Shown here one piece after another: positions 25,996 through 42,943 of a DNA stretch of 64,000 nucleotides. How positions within the stretch are numbered: position 1 is the first letter of the stretch; each line of letters begins with the position of its first letter. A model generated the notes under the pieces. That model was not told the DNA's origin. It ran no database searches and saw only the letters and a list, made by a program, of their open reading frames with translations. This stretch comes from Modicisalibacter sp049808615 (GTDB lineage Bacteria > Pseudomonadota > Gammaproteobacteria > Pseudomonadales > Halomonadaceae): NCBI RefSeq assembly GCF_049808615.1, contig NZ_JBNCAN010000026.1, positions 1 to 64,000 on the forward strand, in the 5' to 3' direction. A program made the translations under genes and the position numbers.

Positions 25996-26910
25996 TCATT
26001 GCGTGGTAGCCACCAGTCGACGGGGGGTTACCTCTCCCGCCACGAGGATTGTGACCAACCCCAAAAAGGTGTCGTCACGATACAAGCGCGCCAGGCTATT
26101 TGTCGACAGTCCTTCGGTGCTCATTTGTACCCGTTGACCCAGCATCAAACGCCTCGCCGCGCCATCTTCGACGTCCAACCTTGGCAAGTGTTCCACCAAG
26201 GCGTCCATTTTCAGCAACCACTCTTCACGCCCTGCTGAATCACTCGTTGACTCCAGCACCTCCAACGAGACCATATCGTCGGCGTCGAAGGGCCCTGTTC
26301 GCAATCGCCGTAGCGCGGTGATATGCGCGCCACACCCTAGCGCTTGGCCGATATCCTCGGCCAGAGTCCGTATGTAGGTGCCCTTGCTGCAAGCCACTTC
26401 AAGCTCGAAACCCGTGGCATCGCGCGCGAGAAGCCGCATATCATAAACCGTCACGCGGCGCGGCGCACGCGCAATCGTCTTGCCTTGACGTGCCAGTTCA
26501 TACAGAGGCCGCCCTTGGTGCTTGAGGGCCGAATACATGGGCGGTATTTGATCGATTTCACCACGAAATGCCGACAGTGCTTTTTCGATATCGTCTTCGG
26601 TGAGCGGTACGATTGGATGGCGCTCGATCACCTCACCATCCGCATCACCGGTATCGGTGATCTCGCCGAGACGCACATAGGCTCGATAACATTTGTCCGC
26701 ATCCAGCAGATAGGATGAGAACTTGGTCGCTTCACCGAAGCACACCGGCAGGAGCCCCGTGGCCATCGGATCCAGCGTCCCGGTGTGTCCCGCCTTTTGC
26801 GCCTGAAACAATCGACGAGCCCGCTGCAGCGCCTGATTGCTCGACATCCCTTGGGGCTTATCAAGCAACAGCACGCCATCTACCGATAGTCCGCGACGAC
26901 GACGCGCCAT
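25996..26910 (-). CDS. truB: tRNA pseudouridine-55 synthase
   Basis: Makes the universal pseudouridine 55 in the tRNA T-loop. The 304-residue protein has DKPQGMSSN, the catalytic motif GHTGTLDPMATG with the active-site Asp, and SKGTYIRTLAEDIG. Its start overlaps the rbfA stop by one base, suggesting coupled translation within the nusA-infB operon. Confidence 0.97.
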   Translation of the reverse strand: MARRRRGLSVDGVLLLDKPQGMSSNQALQRARRLFQAQKAGHTGTLDPMATGLLPVCFGEATKFSSYLLDADKCYRAYVRLGEITDTGDADGEVIERHPIVPLTEDDIEKALSAFRGEIDQIPPMYSALKHQGRPLYELARQGKTIARAPRRVTVYDMRLLARDATGFELEVACSKGTYIRTLAEDIGQALGCGAHITALRRLRTGPFDADDMVSLEVLESTSDSAGREEWLLKMDALVEHLPRLDVEDGAARRLMLGQRVQMSTEGLSTNSLARLYRDDTFLGLVTILVAGEVTPRRLVATTQ

Positions 26911-27326
26911 CAGTGCTTCTCTTCTCCCGGCGGTCGTTCACGACTCTGGGCATCATCTTCGTGGTGAACACGATCCGACTCGACGGCCTGATCGATCAAT
27001 GAGGAAAGCGCGTGGCCGCGCACCACGCTTTCATCGTAATGAAAACGCAGTTCCGGGACATGACGTAGTTTGATGCGTCGAGCGATCTGACTGCGCAGGA
27101 AACCGGCGGCATGTTTGAGTACCGCCAGGTTTTCCTGAACGCGCCCAGGATCGTTGTCACCCAACAGAGTGATGTACACCTCGGCGTAACCAAGATCACG
27201 ACTGACCTCGACCCCACTCACGGTCACCATACCCAGGCGCGGGTCCTTGACCTCGCGCTGGATGAGCACCGCCAGCTCCTGCTGAAGCTGGTCGGCCACC
27301 CGATCGGTACGCTTGAATTCGCGCAT
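26910..27326 (-). CDS. rbfA: 30S ribosome-binding factor A
   Basis: Late 30S maturation and cold-adaptation factor that binds near helix 1 of 16S rRNA. The 138-residue protein has the KH-like fold, with REVKDPRLGMVTVSGVEVSRDL and PELRFHYDES. It lies 18 bp after infB and overlaps truB by one base. The C-terminal tail is charged (HHEDDAQSRERPPGEEKH). Confidence 0.96.
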   Translation of the reverse strand: MREFKRTDRVADQLQQELAVLIQREVKDPRLGMVTVSGVEVSRDLGYAEVYITLLGDNDPGRVQENLAVLKHAAGFLRSQIARRIKLRHVPELRFHYDESVVRGHALSSLIDQAVESDRVHHEDDAQSRERPPGEEKH

Positions 27327-27344
27327 TTATTCCCCTTCGCGACC

Positions 27345-29906
<2,562 letters not shown>

Positions 29907-29929
29907 TACGACCCTCCTGAGCCCGTGAC

Positions 29930-31426
29930 CTAGTTACTTTCGCTTGCGAACCAGGGCGCACGGGCGGTCATTATCAGTGACGCGGCGCGCTCTTCGTCAA
30001 TGCCCTCGATGTCCTTCAGATCATCCACGGCCTGCTCGGCAAGGTCTTCCATCGTGACGATACCGCGGCTGGCCAGAATAAAGGCCAGGTGGCGATCCAT
30101 CCCTTCCATTTCCAGCAGATCGTCGGCAGGTTGAGCGCCGTCGAGAACCTCTTCGGAAGCAATCGCCAGATTCAGCAGCTCGTCCTTGGCTCGCGAGCGT
30201 AGTTCTTCTACCAGGTCTTCATCGAATTCTTCTATTTCCAGCATTTCCTCGAGAGGCACATAAGCCAACTCTTCTAGAGAGGTAAAGCCCTCTTCAACCA
30301 GTATGCGTGCCAGCTCTTCATCGATCTCCAGATGATTGATGAAGTACTCGACCAGACTGTCGACCTCCTGTTCACGCTTGCCTTCGGCTTCGTCTTCGGT
30401 CATCACATTGAGCGCCCAGCCGGTCAACTCACTGGCCAGACGTACGTTCTGCCCGCTGCGACCGATGGCCTGCGCCAGATTGTCTTCAGCGACAGCAACA
30501 TCCATGGAATGCGCATCTTCGTCGACGAGGATTGAGGCTACTTCCGCCGGCGCCATGGCGTTGATGACCAATTGAGCGGGATTATCATCCCACAGGATGA
30601 TATCCACGCGCTCATTCTGCAGCTCGTTGGAAACCGCCTGGACCCGGGAGCCTCGCATCCCCACACAAGCACCCACCGGATCAATGCGTCGATCGTTGGT
30701 CTTGACCGCGATCTTGGCCCGAGACCCCGGATCCCGGGCTGCGCCCTTGATTTCGATGAGCTGCTCGGCGATCTCAGGCACTTCGATCTTGAACAGTTCG
30801 ATAATCAGGTCTGGACGCGTCCGGGTAAGAATCAATTGGGCACCGCGGGCTTCCGGCTCGACCTTCCATAGCAGGGCGCGCACACGCTCGTTCATACGAT
30901 AGCGCTCGCCCGGGATCATCTCGCTACGCGGCAGAAAAGCTTCGGCGTTGTCGCCCAAATCGATGATCAGTCCGTCCCGGGTGGTCTTCTTGACGATGCC
31001 CGCCACCGGCTCGCCTTCACGCTCGGCGTATTGACGCACGACTTGAGCGCGCTCTGCCTCGCGCACCTTCTGTACGATGACCTGTTTGGCGGTCTGAGCG
31101 GCGATGCGCCCGAACTCGGCGTTCTCGATGCGCTCTTCTACCACATCGCCCAAGGTCAGAGGAGGATCACGGCGCTCTGCATAGGACTGCTTGATTTCGG
31201 CATCGGGGTTCTCGAACTCGTCGTCCTCGATGACCACCCAACGACGAAACGTTTCATAGTCACCCGTCATGCGATCGATCTTGACTCGGACGCTTGCTTC
31301 CTCACCTTCAAAGCGCTTGCGTGATGCACTTGCCAGCGCCGCCTCGACTGCCTCGAAGATGACGTCGCGGGGCACGCCCTTCTCATTCGAGATCGCATCA
31401 ACAACCAGCAGAATCTCTTTACTCAT
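29930..31426 (-). CDS. nusA: transcription termination/antitermination factor NusA
   Basis: RNA polymerase-associated elongation factor. The 498-residue protein has the N-terminal polymerase-binding domain, S1 (about 135-200), two KH domains (with VGACVGMRGSRVQAVSNEL and AIGRSGQNVRLASEL), and two acidic C-terminal AR repeats (LVEEGFTSLEELAYVPLEEM and the second, LASRGIVTMEDLAEQAVDDL), the long gammaproteobacterial form. It lies between rimP and infB in the conserved operon. Confidence 0.97.
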   Translation of the reverse strand: MSKEILLVVDAISNEKGVPRDVIFEAVEAALASASRKRFEGEEASVRVKIDRMTGDYETFRRWVVIEDDEFENPDAEIKQSYAERRDPPLTLGDVVEERIENAEFGRIAAQTAKQVIVQKVREAERAQVVRQYAEREGEPVAGIVKKTTRDGLIIDLGDNAEAFLPRSEMIPGERYRMNERVRALLWKVEPEARGAQLILTRTRPDLIIELFKIEVPEIAEQLIEIKGAARDPGSRAKIAVKTNDRRIDPVGACVGMRGSRVQAVSNELQNERVDIILWDDNPAQLVINAMAPAEVASILVDEDAHSMDVAVAEDNLAQAIGRSGQNVRLASELTGWALNVMTEDEAEGKREQEVDSLVEYFINHLEIDEELARILVEEGFTSLEELAYVPLEEMLEIEEFDEDLVEELRSRAKDELLNLAIASEEVLDGAQPADDLLEMEGMDRHLAFILASRGIVTMEDLAEQAVDDLKDIEGIDEERAASLIMTARAPWFASESN

Positions 31427-31453
31427 GCTAAAGCCTCGCCAGAAAACCAGTCC

Positions 31454-31921
31454 TCAGGTATCGAACTGCGGAACAATCCGCGCCTGCTCGATCCCGTCAA
31501 TGGGAAAGCAGTACTCTTCTCCCTCGAGATGCAGCAATACCTCGTCATTCTCGATACCTGCCAGCAACCCCTTGAACTTGCGCCGGCCGTCATAGGGCGC
31601 CCGCAGGCGCAACGCCACATTGTTGCCCTTGTAGCGCTCGAACTGCTCAAGGGTGAACAGTGGACGATCCATCCCGGGAGACGACACTTCCAGCCGATAC
31701 TGACCGGGAATGGGATCCTCGACATCCAGAATCGCACTGACTTGACGGCTCACGTCCGCGCAATGGTCGACGGTGACTCCCTGAGGACTGTCGATGTACA
31801 CCACCACACGTGAGTGTTTGCCTTGAGCAGTGCGCTCGACGCCCCAGAGCTCAAAACCCATGGCCGTTATCGTCGGTTCAATGAGCGCCTTCAGCACGGC
31901 ATCTTTGATTGCCACAAACAA
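31454..31921 (-). CDS. rimP: ribosome maturation factor RimP
   Basis: 30S assembly factor, 155 residues, with the two-domain layout (ELWGVERTAQG, VEVSSPGMDRPLF-type segment present as LEVSSPGMDRPLF). It is the first protein gene of the operon rimP-nusA-infB-rbfA-truB-rpsO-pnp and follows the fMet and Leu tRNA genes, as in E. coli. Confidence 0.95.
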   Translation of the reverse strand: MFVAIKDAVLKALIEPTITAMGFELWGVERTAQGKHSRVVVYIDSPQGVTVDHCADVSRQVSAILDVEDPIPGQYRLEVSSPGMDRPLFTLEQFERYKGNNVALRLRAPYDGRRKFKGLLAGIENDEVLLHLEGEEYCFPIDGIEQARIVPQFDT

Positions 31922-32055
31922 AAGCTCCTACAACAGTTGCATCAGGCACCTGACCAGGAGTGAAAGGAAAGCTAGGTGGCTGACTGATGTTAGCCTCGAG
32001 AAGCAAACCACTAACAAAAAGCCCCTTCAAAAGAAGGGGCCTTGCACAAGAAACT

Positions 32056-32132
<77 letters not shown>

Positions 32133-32247
32133 ACATAGGCTAACAAGTATAAAAACTTGCTCACCCCTCGGTCAAGGAAGGGCGATCGCTTGATGGAATC
32201 AATCAAGCATATGCCATTCCGCCCCTGAAACAAAGACGAACACTATT

Positions 32248-32334
32248 TGGTGCCGAAGGGGGGACTTGAACCCCCACGACCATAAGGTCACTACCCCCTC
32301 AAGATAGCGTGTCTACCAATTCCACCACTTCGGC
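32248..32334 (-). tRNA. tRNA-Leu (GAG)
   Basis: An 87-nt class II tRNA with acceptor arms GCCGAAG/CTTCGGC, encoded CCA, long variable arm and anticodon loop TTGAGGG (GAG). It matches leuU of E. coli in identity and in position between secG and the fMet tRNA. Confidence 0.95.
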
Positions 32335-32397
32335 AACAGGGGGTGAACGAATCGGACGATATGCTTTTCGTCCGACACTAAGGGCGTGACAGGAACA

Positions 32398-32760
32398 TTA
32401 CTGCTCTTGGCCATCCCCTAGCGCTGGCGCAGCATTATCCGTATTTTGGGGTCCATCGTCAAGCGTGGGGGCGGCATTGCGTTGCTCGATCAGCTCCGCA
32501 TCCGGGATACCTTGCTCCGGCGCCTCTCCTGCCTGAGAGGCAAAATATGCAAGTGCCAGCGAAGTGGCAAAAAAGGCTGCCGCCAACACACCCGTCAGCT
32601 TGGCTAGAAAGCTTCCACTGCCCCGGGAACCAAAGACGGTCTGAGAAGCACCACCACCGAAAGACGCACCAGCGTCGGCTCCCTTGCCCTGTTGCAACAG
32701 AATGAGGGCAACCAAGGCGAGGGCAATCATCACATGGATGATGAGAATGGCAACTTGCAT
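32398..32760 (-). CDS. secG: protein translocase subunit SecG
   Basis: Small Sec-translocon subunit, 120 residues, with two membrane helices (about 3-23 and 52-72) and the family motif LLQQGKGADAGASFGGGASQTVFGSRGSG between them. The C-terminal tail is acidic and Gln/Asn-rich. It lies 3 bp after tpiA and just before the two tRNA genes. Confidence 0.95.
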   Translation of the reverse strand: MQVAILIIHVMIALALVALILLQQGKGADAGASFGGGASQTVFGSRGSGSFLAKLTGVLAAAFFATSLALAYFASQAGEAPEQGIPDAELIEQRNAAPTLDDGPQNTDNAAPALGDGQEQ

Positions 32761-32763
32761 TAT

Positions 32764-33513
32764 TTAACCTGCTGACTGACAAATGGCTAGAAAATCGTCG
32801 ACCTTGAGCGAGGCGCCCCCTATCAGGCCGCCGTCAATGTCCGGCTGGGCAAGCAGCTCAGCGGCATTTTCGCGCTTCATGCTGCCGCCATAAAGTAGAC
32901 GCAGCACCGTGGCCAGCCCCTTGTCATAATCGACAAGACAAGCACGAATGGCCGCGTGAACCGCCTGTGCCTGCTCTGGCGTGGCAGTTCTTCCGGTACC
33001 GATCGCCCATACCGGCTCATAGGCAATGACCATGCGTTCACGTTGCCGGGCATCGAGCGTATCGAATACGGCCTTTACCTGGCTCAATACCACTGCTTCG
33101 CTATCCCCGGCGTCACGCTCTTCGAGCGTTTCGCCCACACACAAGATCGGGCTCAATCCTGCATCAAGGGCCGCCCGCGCCCGTGCCGACACCGCCTCAT
33201 CATCTTCGTGATAGAGCGAGCGCCGCTCCGAGTGACCGACCAGCACATAACCCACTCCGAACTCTGCCAGCATCGCGGCGCTGACCTCACCGGTGTAAGC
33301 GCCTCCCGGCTCGGGATTCAGCGTTTGCGCTCCTACTTGCAGCGCGGTCTTTTCGAACGCTGCCTGAGCCGCCGCCAGATAGGGTGCTGGGGGTAATACA
33401 ACCACTTCTACTGAAGGCGGCATATCGACATTGGCACAGCGTTGGCCGAACTCATCGACTAGTGCCAACGAACCGTTCATTTTCCAATTGCCGGCAATCA
33501 ACGGCATGCGCAT
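32764..33513 (-). CDS. tpiA: triose-phosphate isomerase
   Basis: Glycolytic interconversion of DHAP and glyceraldehyde-3-phosphate. The 249-residue barrel has GNWKMNG (catalytic Lys), LVGHSERR (His), AYEPVWAIGTGRTA (Glu and loop 6) and the terminal GLIGGASL phosphate site. The ATG at 33513 gives MRMPLIAGNWKMNG; the frame is open a further 45 bp upstream but that would add an atypical leader. Position between glmM and secG is as in Pseudomonas. Confidence 0.96.
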   Translation of the reverse strand: MRMPLIAGNWKMNGSLALVDEFGQRCANVDMPPSVEVVVLPPAPYLAAAQAAFEKTALQVGAQTLNPEPGGAYTGEVSAAMLAEFGVGYVLVGHSERRSLYHEDDEAVSARARAALDAGLSPILCVGETLEERDAGDSEAVVLSQVKAVFDTLDARQRERMVIAYEPVWAIGTGRTATPEQAQAVHAAIRACLVDYDKGLATVLRLLYGGSMKRENAAELLAQPDIDGGLIGGASLKVDDFLAICQSAG

Positions 33514-33587
33514 GGGCGCCCCCTTTCTCGAAGTGGTGCGAAATGGTATAGGAGTCATCCAATCAAGACAACCGACGCCGCTCGTGT

Positions 33588-34934
33588 TTACGCCATCAGC
33601 GTCTCGACATCCGTCGCGATACGCCGCGCCAAGGCCACGACATCAAGATGAGGACGCCCCTCGACCATCACCCGGATTAATGGCTCGGTACCTGATGCCC
33701 GCAACAGCACTCGCCCCTCATCGCCAAGCTCCGCCTCGACGTCTGCAACCGTCTCGCGCAGGCGATCGCTCTCGAGCAGCGCCTTCTTGTCGGTTCCCGG
33801 GGTCAGACGCACATTGATCAGCGCCTGGGGCGCCTTCTCGAAACCCCTGAGCTGCGCTAGAGAGCAATTCCGGTTGACCATGATCGCCAACACCTGCAGG
33901 GCCGATACGATACCATCCCCGGTGGTCTGAACGTGACCACAGACGATATGCCCTGACGACTCTCCTCCCAGATGCCAGTCATTGGCCGCGAGTCGCTCCA
34001 TCACATAGCGATCGCCGACCTTGGCGCGCTCAAAAGGGACATCCAACGCCTCCAGGGCGGCGGCCAGGCCGAAGTTACTCATCAGTGTGCCTACGACGCC
34101 CCCATCCAACTCGCCACGGTCGTGGCGATCCTTGGCAATCATGTAGATGATATCGTCGCCATCGATTTCCTGACCATCGGCATCGACCAGCACTACACGA
34201 TCACCATCGCCATCGAAGGCGATTCCTAGATCGGCACCACGCTCGATGACTGCCGCGCGCAGCGACGCGGGATAGGTGGAGCCTACTTGCTGATTGATGT
34301 TCAAGCCATCAGGGTCCGCACCCAGCAGACTAACCTTGGCACCCAGTTCGCGAAAGACGCTGGGGGCGATGTGATAAGTCGCACCATGAGCACAGTCCAG
34401 CACGATCTTTAGCCCGTGCAGGGTCAAGCGATGCGGAACGGTGGATTTGCAGAACTCGATGTAACGACCGGCAGCATCGTCGATGCGAGTAGCCTTACCC
34501 AAACGATCTGCCGGCACGGTTTCCAAGGGCTTCTCGATCTCTTCCTCGATGCGCGCCTCTACCTCATCCGGCAGCTTGGTACCCTCGGCAGAAAAGAACT
34601 TGATGCCGTTATCCTGAAAAGCGTTGTGCGAGGCCGAAATCACGATGCCGGCATCAGCCCGCAGCGTGCGCGTCAGATAGGCGATCCCCGGCGTGGGCAT
34701 CGGCCCCAGCAATGAGACATCCACCCCGGCTGCAGACAAACCGGCCTCGAGGGCCGACTCGAACATATAGCCCGAGATACGTGTGTCCTTGCCGATCAGC
34801 ACCTTGGCACGACCGTTTTGCTTATTCAGCACGCGCCCCATGGCCCAGCCCAGCTTAAGCATGAAATCCGCGGTGATCGGATACTCACCGACAGTGCCAC
34901 GAATACCATCGGTACCAAAATAACGTCTTGTCAT
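33588..34934 (-). CDS. glmM: phosphoglucosamine mutase
   Basis: Converts glucosamine-6-phosphate to glucosamine-1-phosphate for peptidoglycan and LPS precursors. The 448-residue alpha-phosphohexomutase has the phosphoserine S102 in ISASHNAF, the metal loop DGDGDR and GGESSGH. The start overlaps the folP stop by 4 bp (ATGA), indicating coupled expression. Confidence 0.97.
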   Translation of the reverse strand: MTRRYFGTDGIRGTVGEYPITADFMLKLGWAMGRVLNKQNGRAKVLIGKDTRISGYMFESALEAGLSAAGVDVSLLGPMPTPGIAYLTRTLRADAGIVISASHNAFQDNGIKFFSAEGTKLPDEVEARIEEEIEKPLETVPADRLGKATRIDDAAGRYIEFCKSTVPHRLTLHGLKIVLDCAHGATYHIAPSVFRELGAKVSLLGADPDGLNINQQVGSTYPASLRAAVIERGADLGIAFDGDGDRVVLVDADGQEIDGDDIIYMIAKDRHDRGELDGGVVGTLMSNFGLAAALEALDVPFERAKVGDRYVMERLAANDWHLGGESSGHIVCGHVQTTGDGIVSALQVLAIMVNRNCSLAQLRGFEKAPQALINVRLTPGTDKKALLESDRLRETVADVEAELGDEGRVLLRASGTEPLIRVMVEGRPHLDVVALARRIATDVETLMA

Positions 34935-35788
34935 AGCTCAGTGCCTTCCTGTAGCACGTTCCAGGTCATATTGATTGCGTCCACACTAGGACCGACATCA
35001 TGCACACGCAGCAGCCTCGCGCCGCGTTCGACTGCCAGCGATGTCAGCGCCAGCCCCCCCGGCAAACGCTCTTCGACGGCTCGTCCAAGAACCTTGCCTA
35101 TCATACTCTTGCGCGACATCCCGACCATCAACGGTAATCCAAGCTCCTTCAATGTCGCCATGCGATTGAGCAGTCGAAGATTGTGCTCGACCGTCTTGGC
35201 GAAACCGAACCCGGGATCCAGCAGCAATCGCTCGCGGCGTACCCCCGCGGCCTCACAAACCGCCACGCGTTCCGCGAGAAAGTGCAGCACCGCCTGCTCT
35301 ACCGGCTCATCGTAATGCGGGGCTTGCTGCATGTCAGCCGGCTCGCCCAGCATGTGCATCAGGCATACCGGCAAGCCACAGTGCGCAGCCGCCGCGAGCG
35401 CGCCCGGGCGCCGCAGTGCGCGCACATCATTGATCATTCCCGCCCCCTGGGCAGACACTTCCTGCATTACCTCCGGAGTGCTGGTATCCACGGATACCAG
35501 CGCGTCCAGTTCGCCTACAAGGCGCTCAACGACAGGCATCACTCGGTCCATTTCCTGCTGAACCGATACGGGCGAAGCCCCCGGTCGAGTGGACTCCCCG
35601 CCCACGTCGATAACCGCGGCGCCCTCGGCCAGCATCTTCTCTGCGTGGTGCAGGGCGTCATCAAGAGCAACGTGGCACCCACCGTCGGAAAAGGAGTCGG
35701 GAGTGACATTGAGGATACCCATCACTCGGGGATAGGAGAGATCAAGACGATGACGCCCACAGTGCAAGATATTGGCAGTTGTTGTCAT
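34931..35788 (-). CDS. folP: dihydropteroate synthase
   Basis: Condenses hydroxymethyl-dihydropterin pyrophosphate with p-aminobenzoate; the sulfonamide target. The 285-residue TIM barrel has GILNVTPDSFSDGG and DVGGESTRPGA, both family signatures, and LDPGFGFAKT. The frame is open to 35854, but that start would lie within the ftsH terminator hairpin, so the ATG at 35788 is preferred. Together with folK at 19625 the window encodes two consecutive folate steps. Confidence 0.95.
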   Translation of the reverse strand: MTTTANILHCGRHRLDLSYPRVMGILNVTPDSFSDGGCHVALDDALHHAEKMLAEGAAVIDVGGESTRPGASPVSVQQEMDRVMPVVERLVGELDALVSVDTSTPEVMQEVSAQGAGMINDVRALRRPGALAAAAHCGLPVCLMHMLGEPADMQQAPHYDEPVEQAVLHFLAERVAVCEAAGVRRERLLLDPGFGFAKTVEHNLRLLNRMATLKELGLPLMVGMSRKSMIGKVLGRAVEERLPGGLALTSLAVERGARLLRVHDVGPSVDAINMTWNVLQEGTEL

Positions 35789-35824
35789 TACGCGATTCCA
35801 GACAGGGCATGTCGAATATGACGA

Positions 35825-35844
35825 AAGGCGCCCAGAGGCGCCTT
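35825..35844 (-). terminator. hairpin between ftsH and folP
   Basis: AAGGCGCC (35844-35837 on the minus strand) pairs with GGCGCCTT across a TCTG loop; the minus-strand sequence then reads TCGTCA, so the U tract is short. It probably gives partial termination after ftsH. Confidence 0.6.
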
Positions 35845-35872
35845 CCGTGTTCATCGGCGACTGAAAAGAATG

Positions 35873-37846
<1,974 letters not shown>

Positions 37847-37916
37847 GTCATTCAAGGCAATACCCTCGTTGCATCAATTCGTCTGCCAAACGTTACAAAC
37901 ATTACGACACCATGTC

Positions 37917-37945
37917 AGATGGGGTCGTTCAATCGTGATTGCAAG
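37917..37945 (-). promoter_or_regulatory. sigma-32-like heat-shock promoter of ftsH
   Basis: On the minus strand CTTGCAA (37945-37939), 14 bp, then CCCCATCT (37924-37917), against the consensus CTTGAAA-N13/14-CCCCATNT: one mismatch in total. It ends next to the rlmE stop codon, so ftsH can be induced separately from rlmE. Confidence 0.7.
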
Positions 37946-37946
37946 C

Positions 37947-38582
37947 TCAGCCCTTGTAACCTTTCGCTAGAAGATAGACTTCCCGCGATCGCGCCCGAGA
38001 AGAATCCGGTTTACGCGTGACCACCTTGGCAAAATCATGTCGTAGCGTCTTCAGGTAATCGTCGAACCCCTCGCCTTGGAACACCTTGATCAGCAGGTTT
38101 CCGCCAGGTGAAAGGACTTGTCGCACTAAATCCAACGCCAGTTCTGCAAGATACATTGCCTGAGGCTGATCGATCGCTGCCATACCGCTCATGTTGGGCG
38201 CCATATCGGAAATGAGCAAATCCACCGGACGTCCATCGAGCACATCCAAGATGGCCGCCAGCGCATGATCCTCAGTGAAATCACCCTGCACGAAATCAAC
38301 TCCGGCCAAGGCGTCCATCTCAAGAATGTCCGAGGCGATCACTCGGCCTTGTGCGCCTACCTTATCTGCCGCTACCTGGCTCCAGCCGCCCGGCGCCGCC
38401 CCCAGATCGATCACTGTCATGCCCGCTCTGAAAAGCCGATCCCGCTCATCGATCTCGAGTAGCTTGTAGCTTGCTCGAGAGCGATACCCCTCTTGCCGGG
38501 CACGCTGAACGTAGGGGTCATCGAAATGCTCCTTGAGCCAGCCAGCACTGCTCTTGGACGTCTTGGAAATGGAGCGCGTCAC
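37947..38582 (-). CDS. rlmE: 23S rRNA (U2552-2'-O)-methyltransferase
   Basis: RrmJ/FtsJ methylates U2552 in the ribosomal A-loop and is a heat-shock protein in E. coli. The protein has the SAM motif DLGAAPGGWSQ and conserved catalytic residues in SDMAPNMSG and LLIKVFQGEG. I place the start at a GTG (38582) that has AGGTGG four bases upstream and gives 211 residues, like E. coli (209); the open frame to 38642 would add 20 atypical residues. It diverges from yhbY. Confidence 0.93.
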   Translation of the reverse strand: MTRSISKTSKSSAGWLKEHFDDPYVQRARQEGYRSRASYKLLEIDERDRLFRAGMTVIDLGAAPGGWSQVAADKVGAQGRVIASDILEMDALAGVDFVQGDFTEDHALAAILDVLDGRPVDLLISDMAPNMSGMAAIDQPQAMYLAELALDLVRQVLSPGGNLLIKVFQGEGFDDYLKTLRHDFAKVVTRKPDSSRARSREVYLLAKGYKG

Positions 38583-38783
38583 TGGACCACCTGGAGCATC
38601 AAGAAAATAAAAGGGTGATGGTTCTGCAGTGCTCCCTGACAAGGTCCACTCTCTTGTCCATTATATTTCGGGGAGGCTTTGCTGCTTTGCAGGACATGGC
38701 TTTCACCGTACCATATTGCGACATGCCGTCACTCAACGGATCTATTCCTGCACCACGCACTTACGAACTCAAGGCACGATATC

Positions 38784-39110
38784 ATGAGCTTGTCACAGGC
38801 ACAAAAGAAAGCAATGCGCGGCATCGGCCATCATCTCGACCCCGTGGTCACGGTTGCCGAGAATGGTCTCAACGAGAATGTGATTGCCGAGCTGGAACGT
38901 GCCCTGAAGGATCACGAGCTGATCAAGATCAAGCTGGCGTTGGCCGAGCGCGATACTCGTCAACAGTTGATCGACGCCATTGCTCAGGGTACCTCAGCCG
39001 ACGTCGTGCAAACCATTGGCAAGATGGCGTTGCTTTATCGCCATAATCCCAAGGCCAATCCCAAGCTCTCCAACATCGCCCGAGCCAAGCAGCACCACGG
39101 TCGCCATTGA
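38784..39110 (+). CDS. yhbY: YhbY family RNA-binding protein
   Basis: CRM-domain protein of 108 residues associated with 50S assembly. The N-terminal domain has the family features KKAMRGIGHHLDPVVTVAENGLN and KDHELIKIKL, with a GxxG-type RNA-binding loop. The C terminus is basic (NIARAKQHHGRH). The ATG at 38784 is chosen for length and the MSLSQAQKKAMR start. It is convergent with greA and divergent from rlmE. Confidence 0.93.
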   Translation: MSLSQAQKKAMRGIGHHLDPVVTVAENGLNENVIAELERALKDHELIKIKLALAERDTRQQLIDAIAQGTSADVVQTIGKMALLYRHNPKANPKLSNIARAKQHHGRH

Positions 39111-39185
39111 ACGATCGCCACCTCGACGGATACGTCCACGACGCCCTTGGTAGCGCATTGACCGGGACGCAACCGTTACTCCCAT

Positions 39186-39658
39186 TCAAACGTACTCTAC
39201 GTCGCCAATCTCGTACTCCACCTCGCCTCCTGGCGTACGCACCAGCACTACGTCGCCCTCCTCCTTGCCGATAAGTGCCCGGGCGATGGGCGAGGTGACC
39301 GAGATCTTGCCCGATTTGATGTCGGCCTCGTCTTCGCCGACGATCTGGTAACGCACCTCTTCATCGTTGTCGAGATTGATCAGTTCTACGGTGACGCCGA
39401 AGATGACCTTGCCGGTCTTGGGCATCTTGGTCACATCGATGACCTGGGACGCAGACAGCTTCGATTCGATTTCCGTGATACGACCTTCGATGAAGCCCTG
39501 CTCTTCGCGAGCAGCATGATATTCGGCGTTCTCTTTCAGGTCGCCATGCTCCCGCGCCTCGGCGATGGCATTGATCACCCGGGGACGCGCTTCACTCTTG
39601 AGCCGACTCAGTTCTTCCCGCAGACGCTGTTCACCCAGCACGGTCATCGGGACCTTGT

Positions 39659-39662
<4 letters not shown>
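39186..39662 (-). CDS. greA: transcription elongation factor GreA
   Basis: Rescues backtracked RNA polymerase by stimulating transcript cleavage. The 158-residue protein has the N-terminal coiled coil with the acidic tip (residues about 40-48, HGDLKENAEY) and the C-terminal FKBP-like domain (ISVTSPIARALIGKEEGDVV). The start overlaps the carB stop by 4 bp (ATGA), so it is translated with carAB, the order also found in Pseudomonas. Confidence 0.97.
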
Positions 39663-42889
<3,227 letters not shown>

Positions 42890-42943
42890 GACGGTTCCCA
42901 CTGAATAAGGTGACTAGCGATGGTGCGAGCAGGTTCGATGGGA

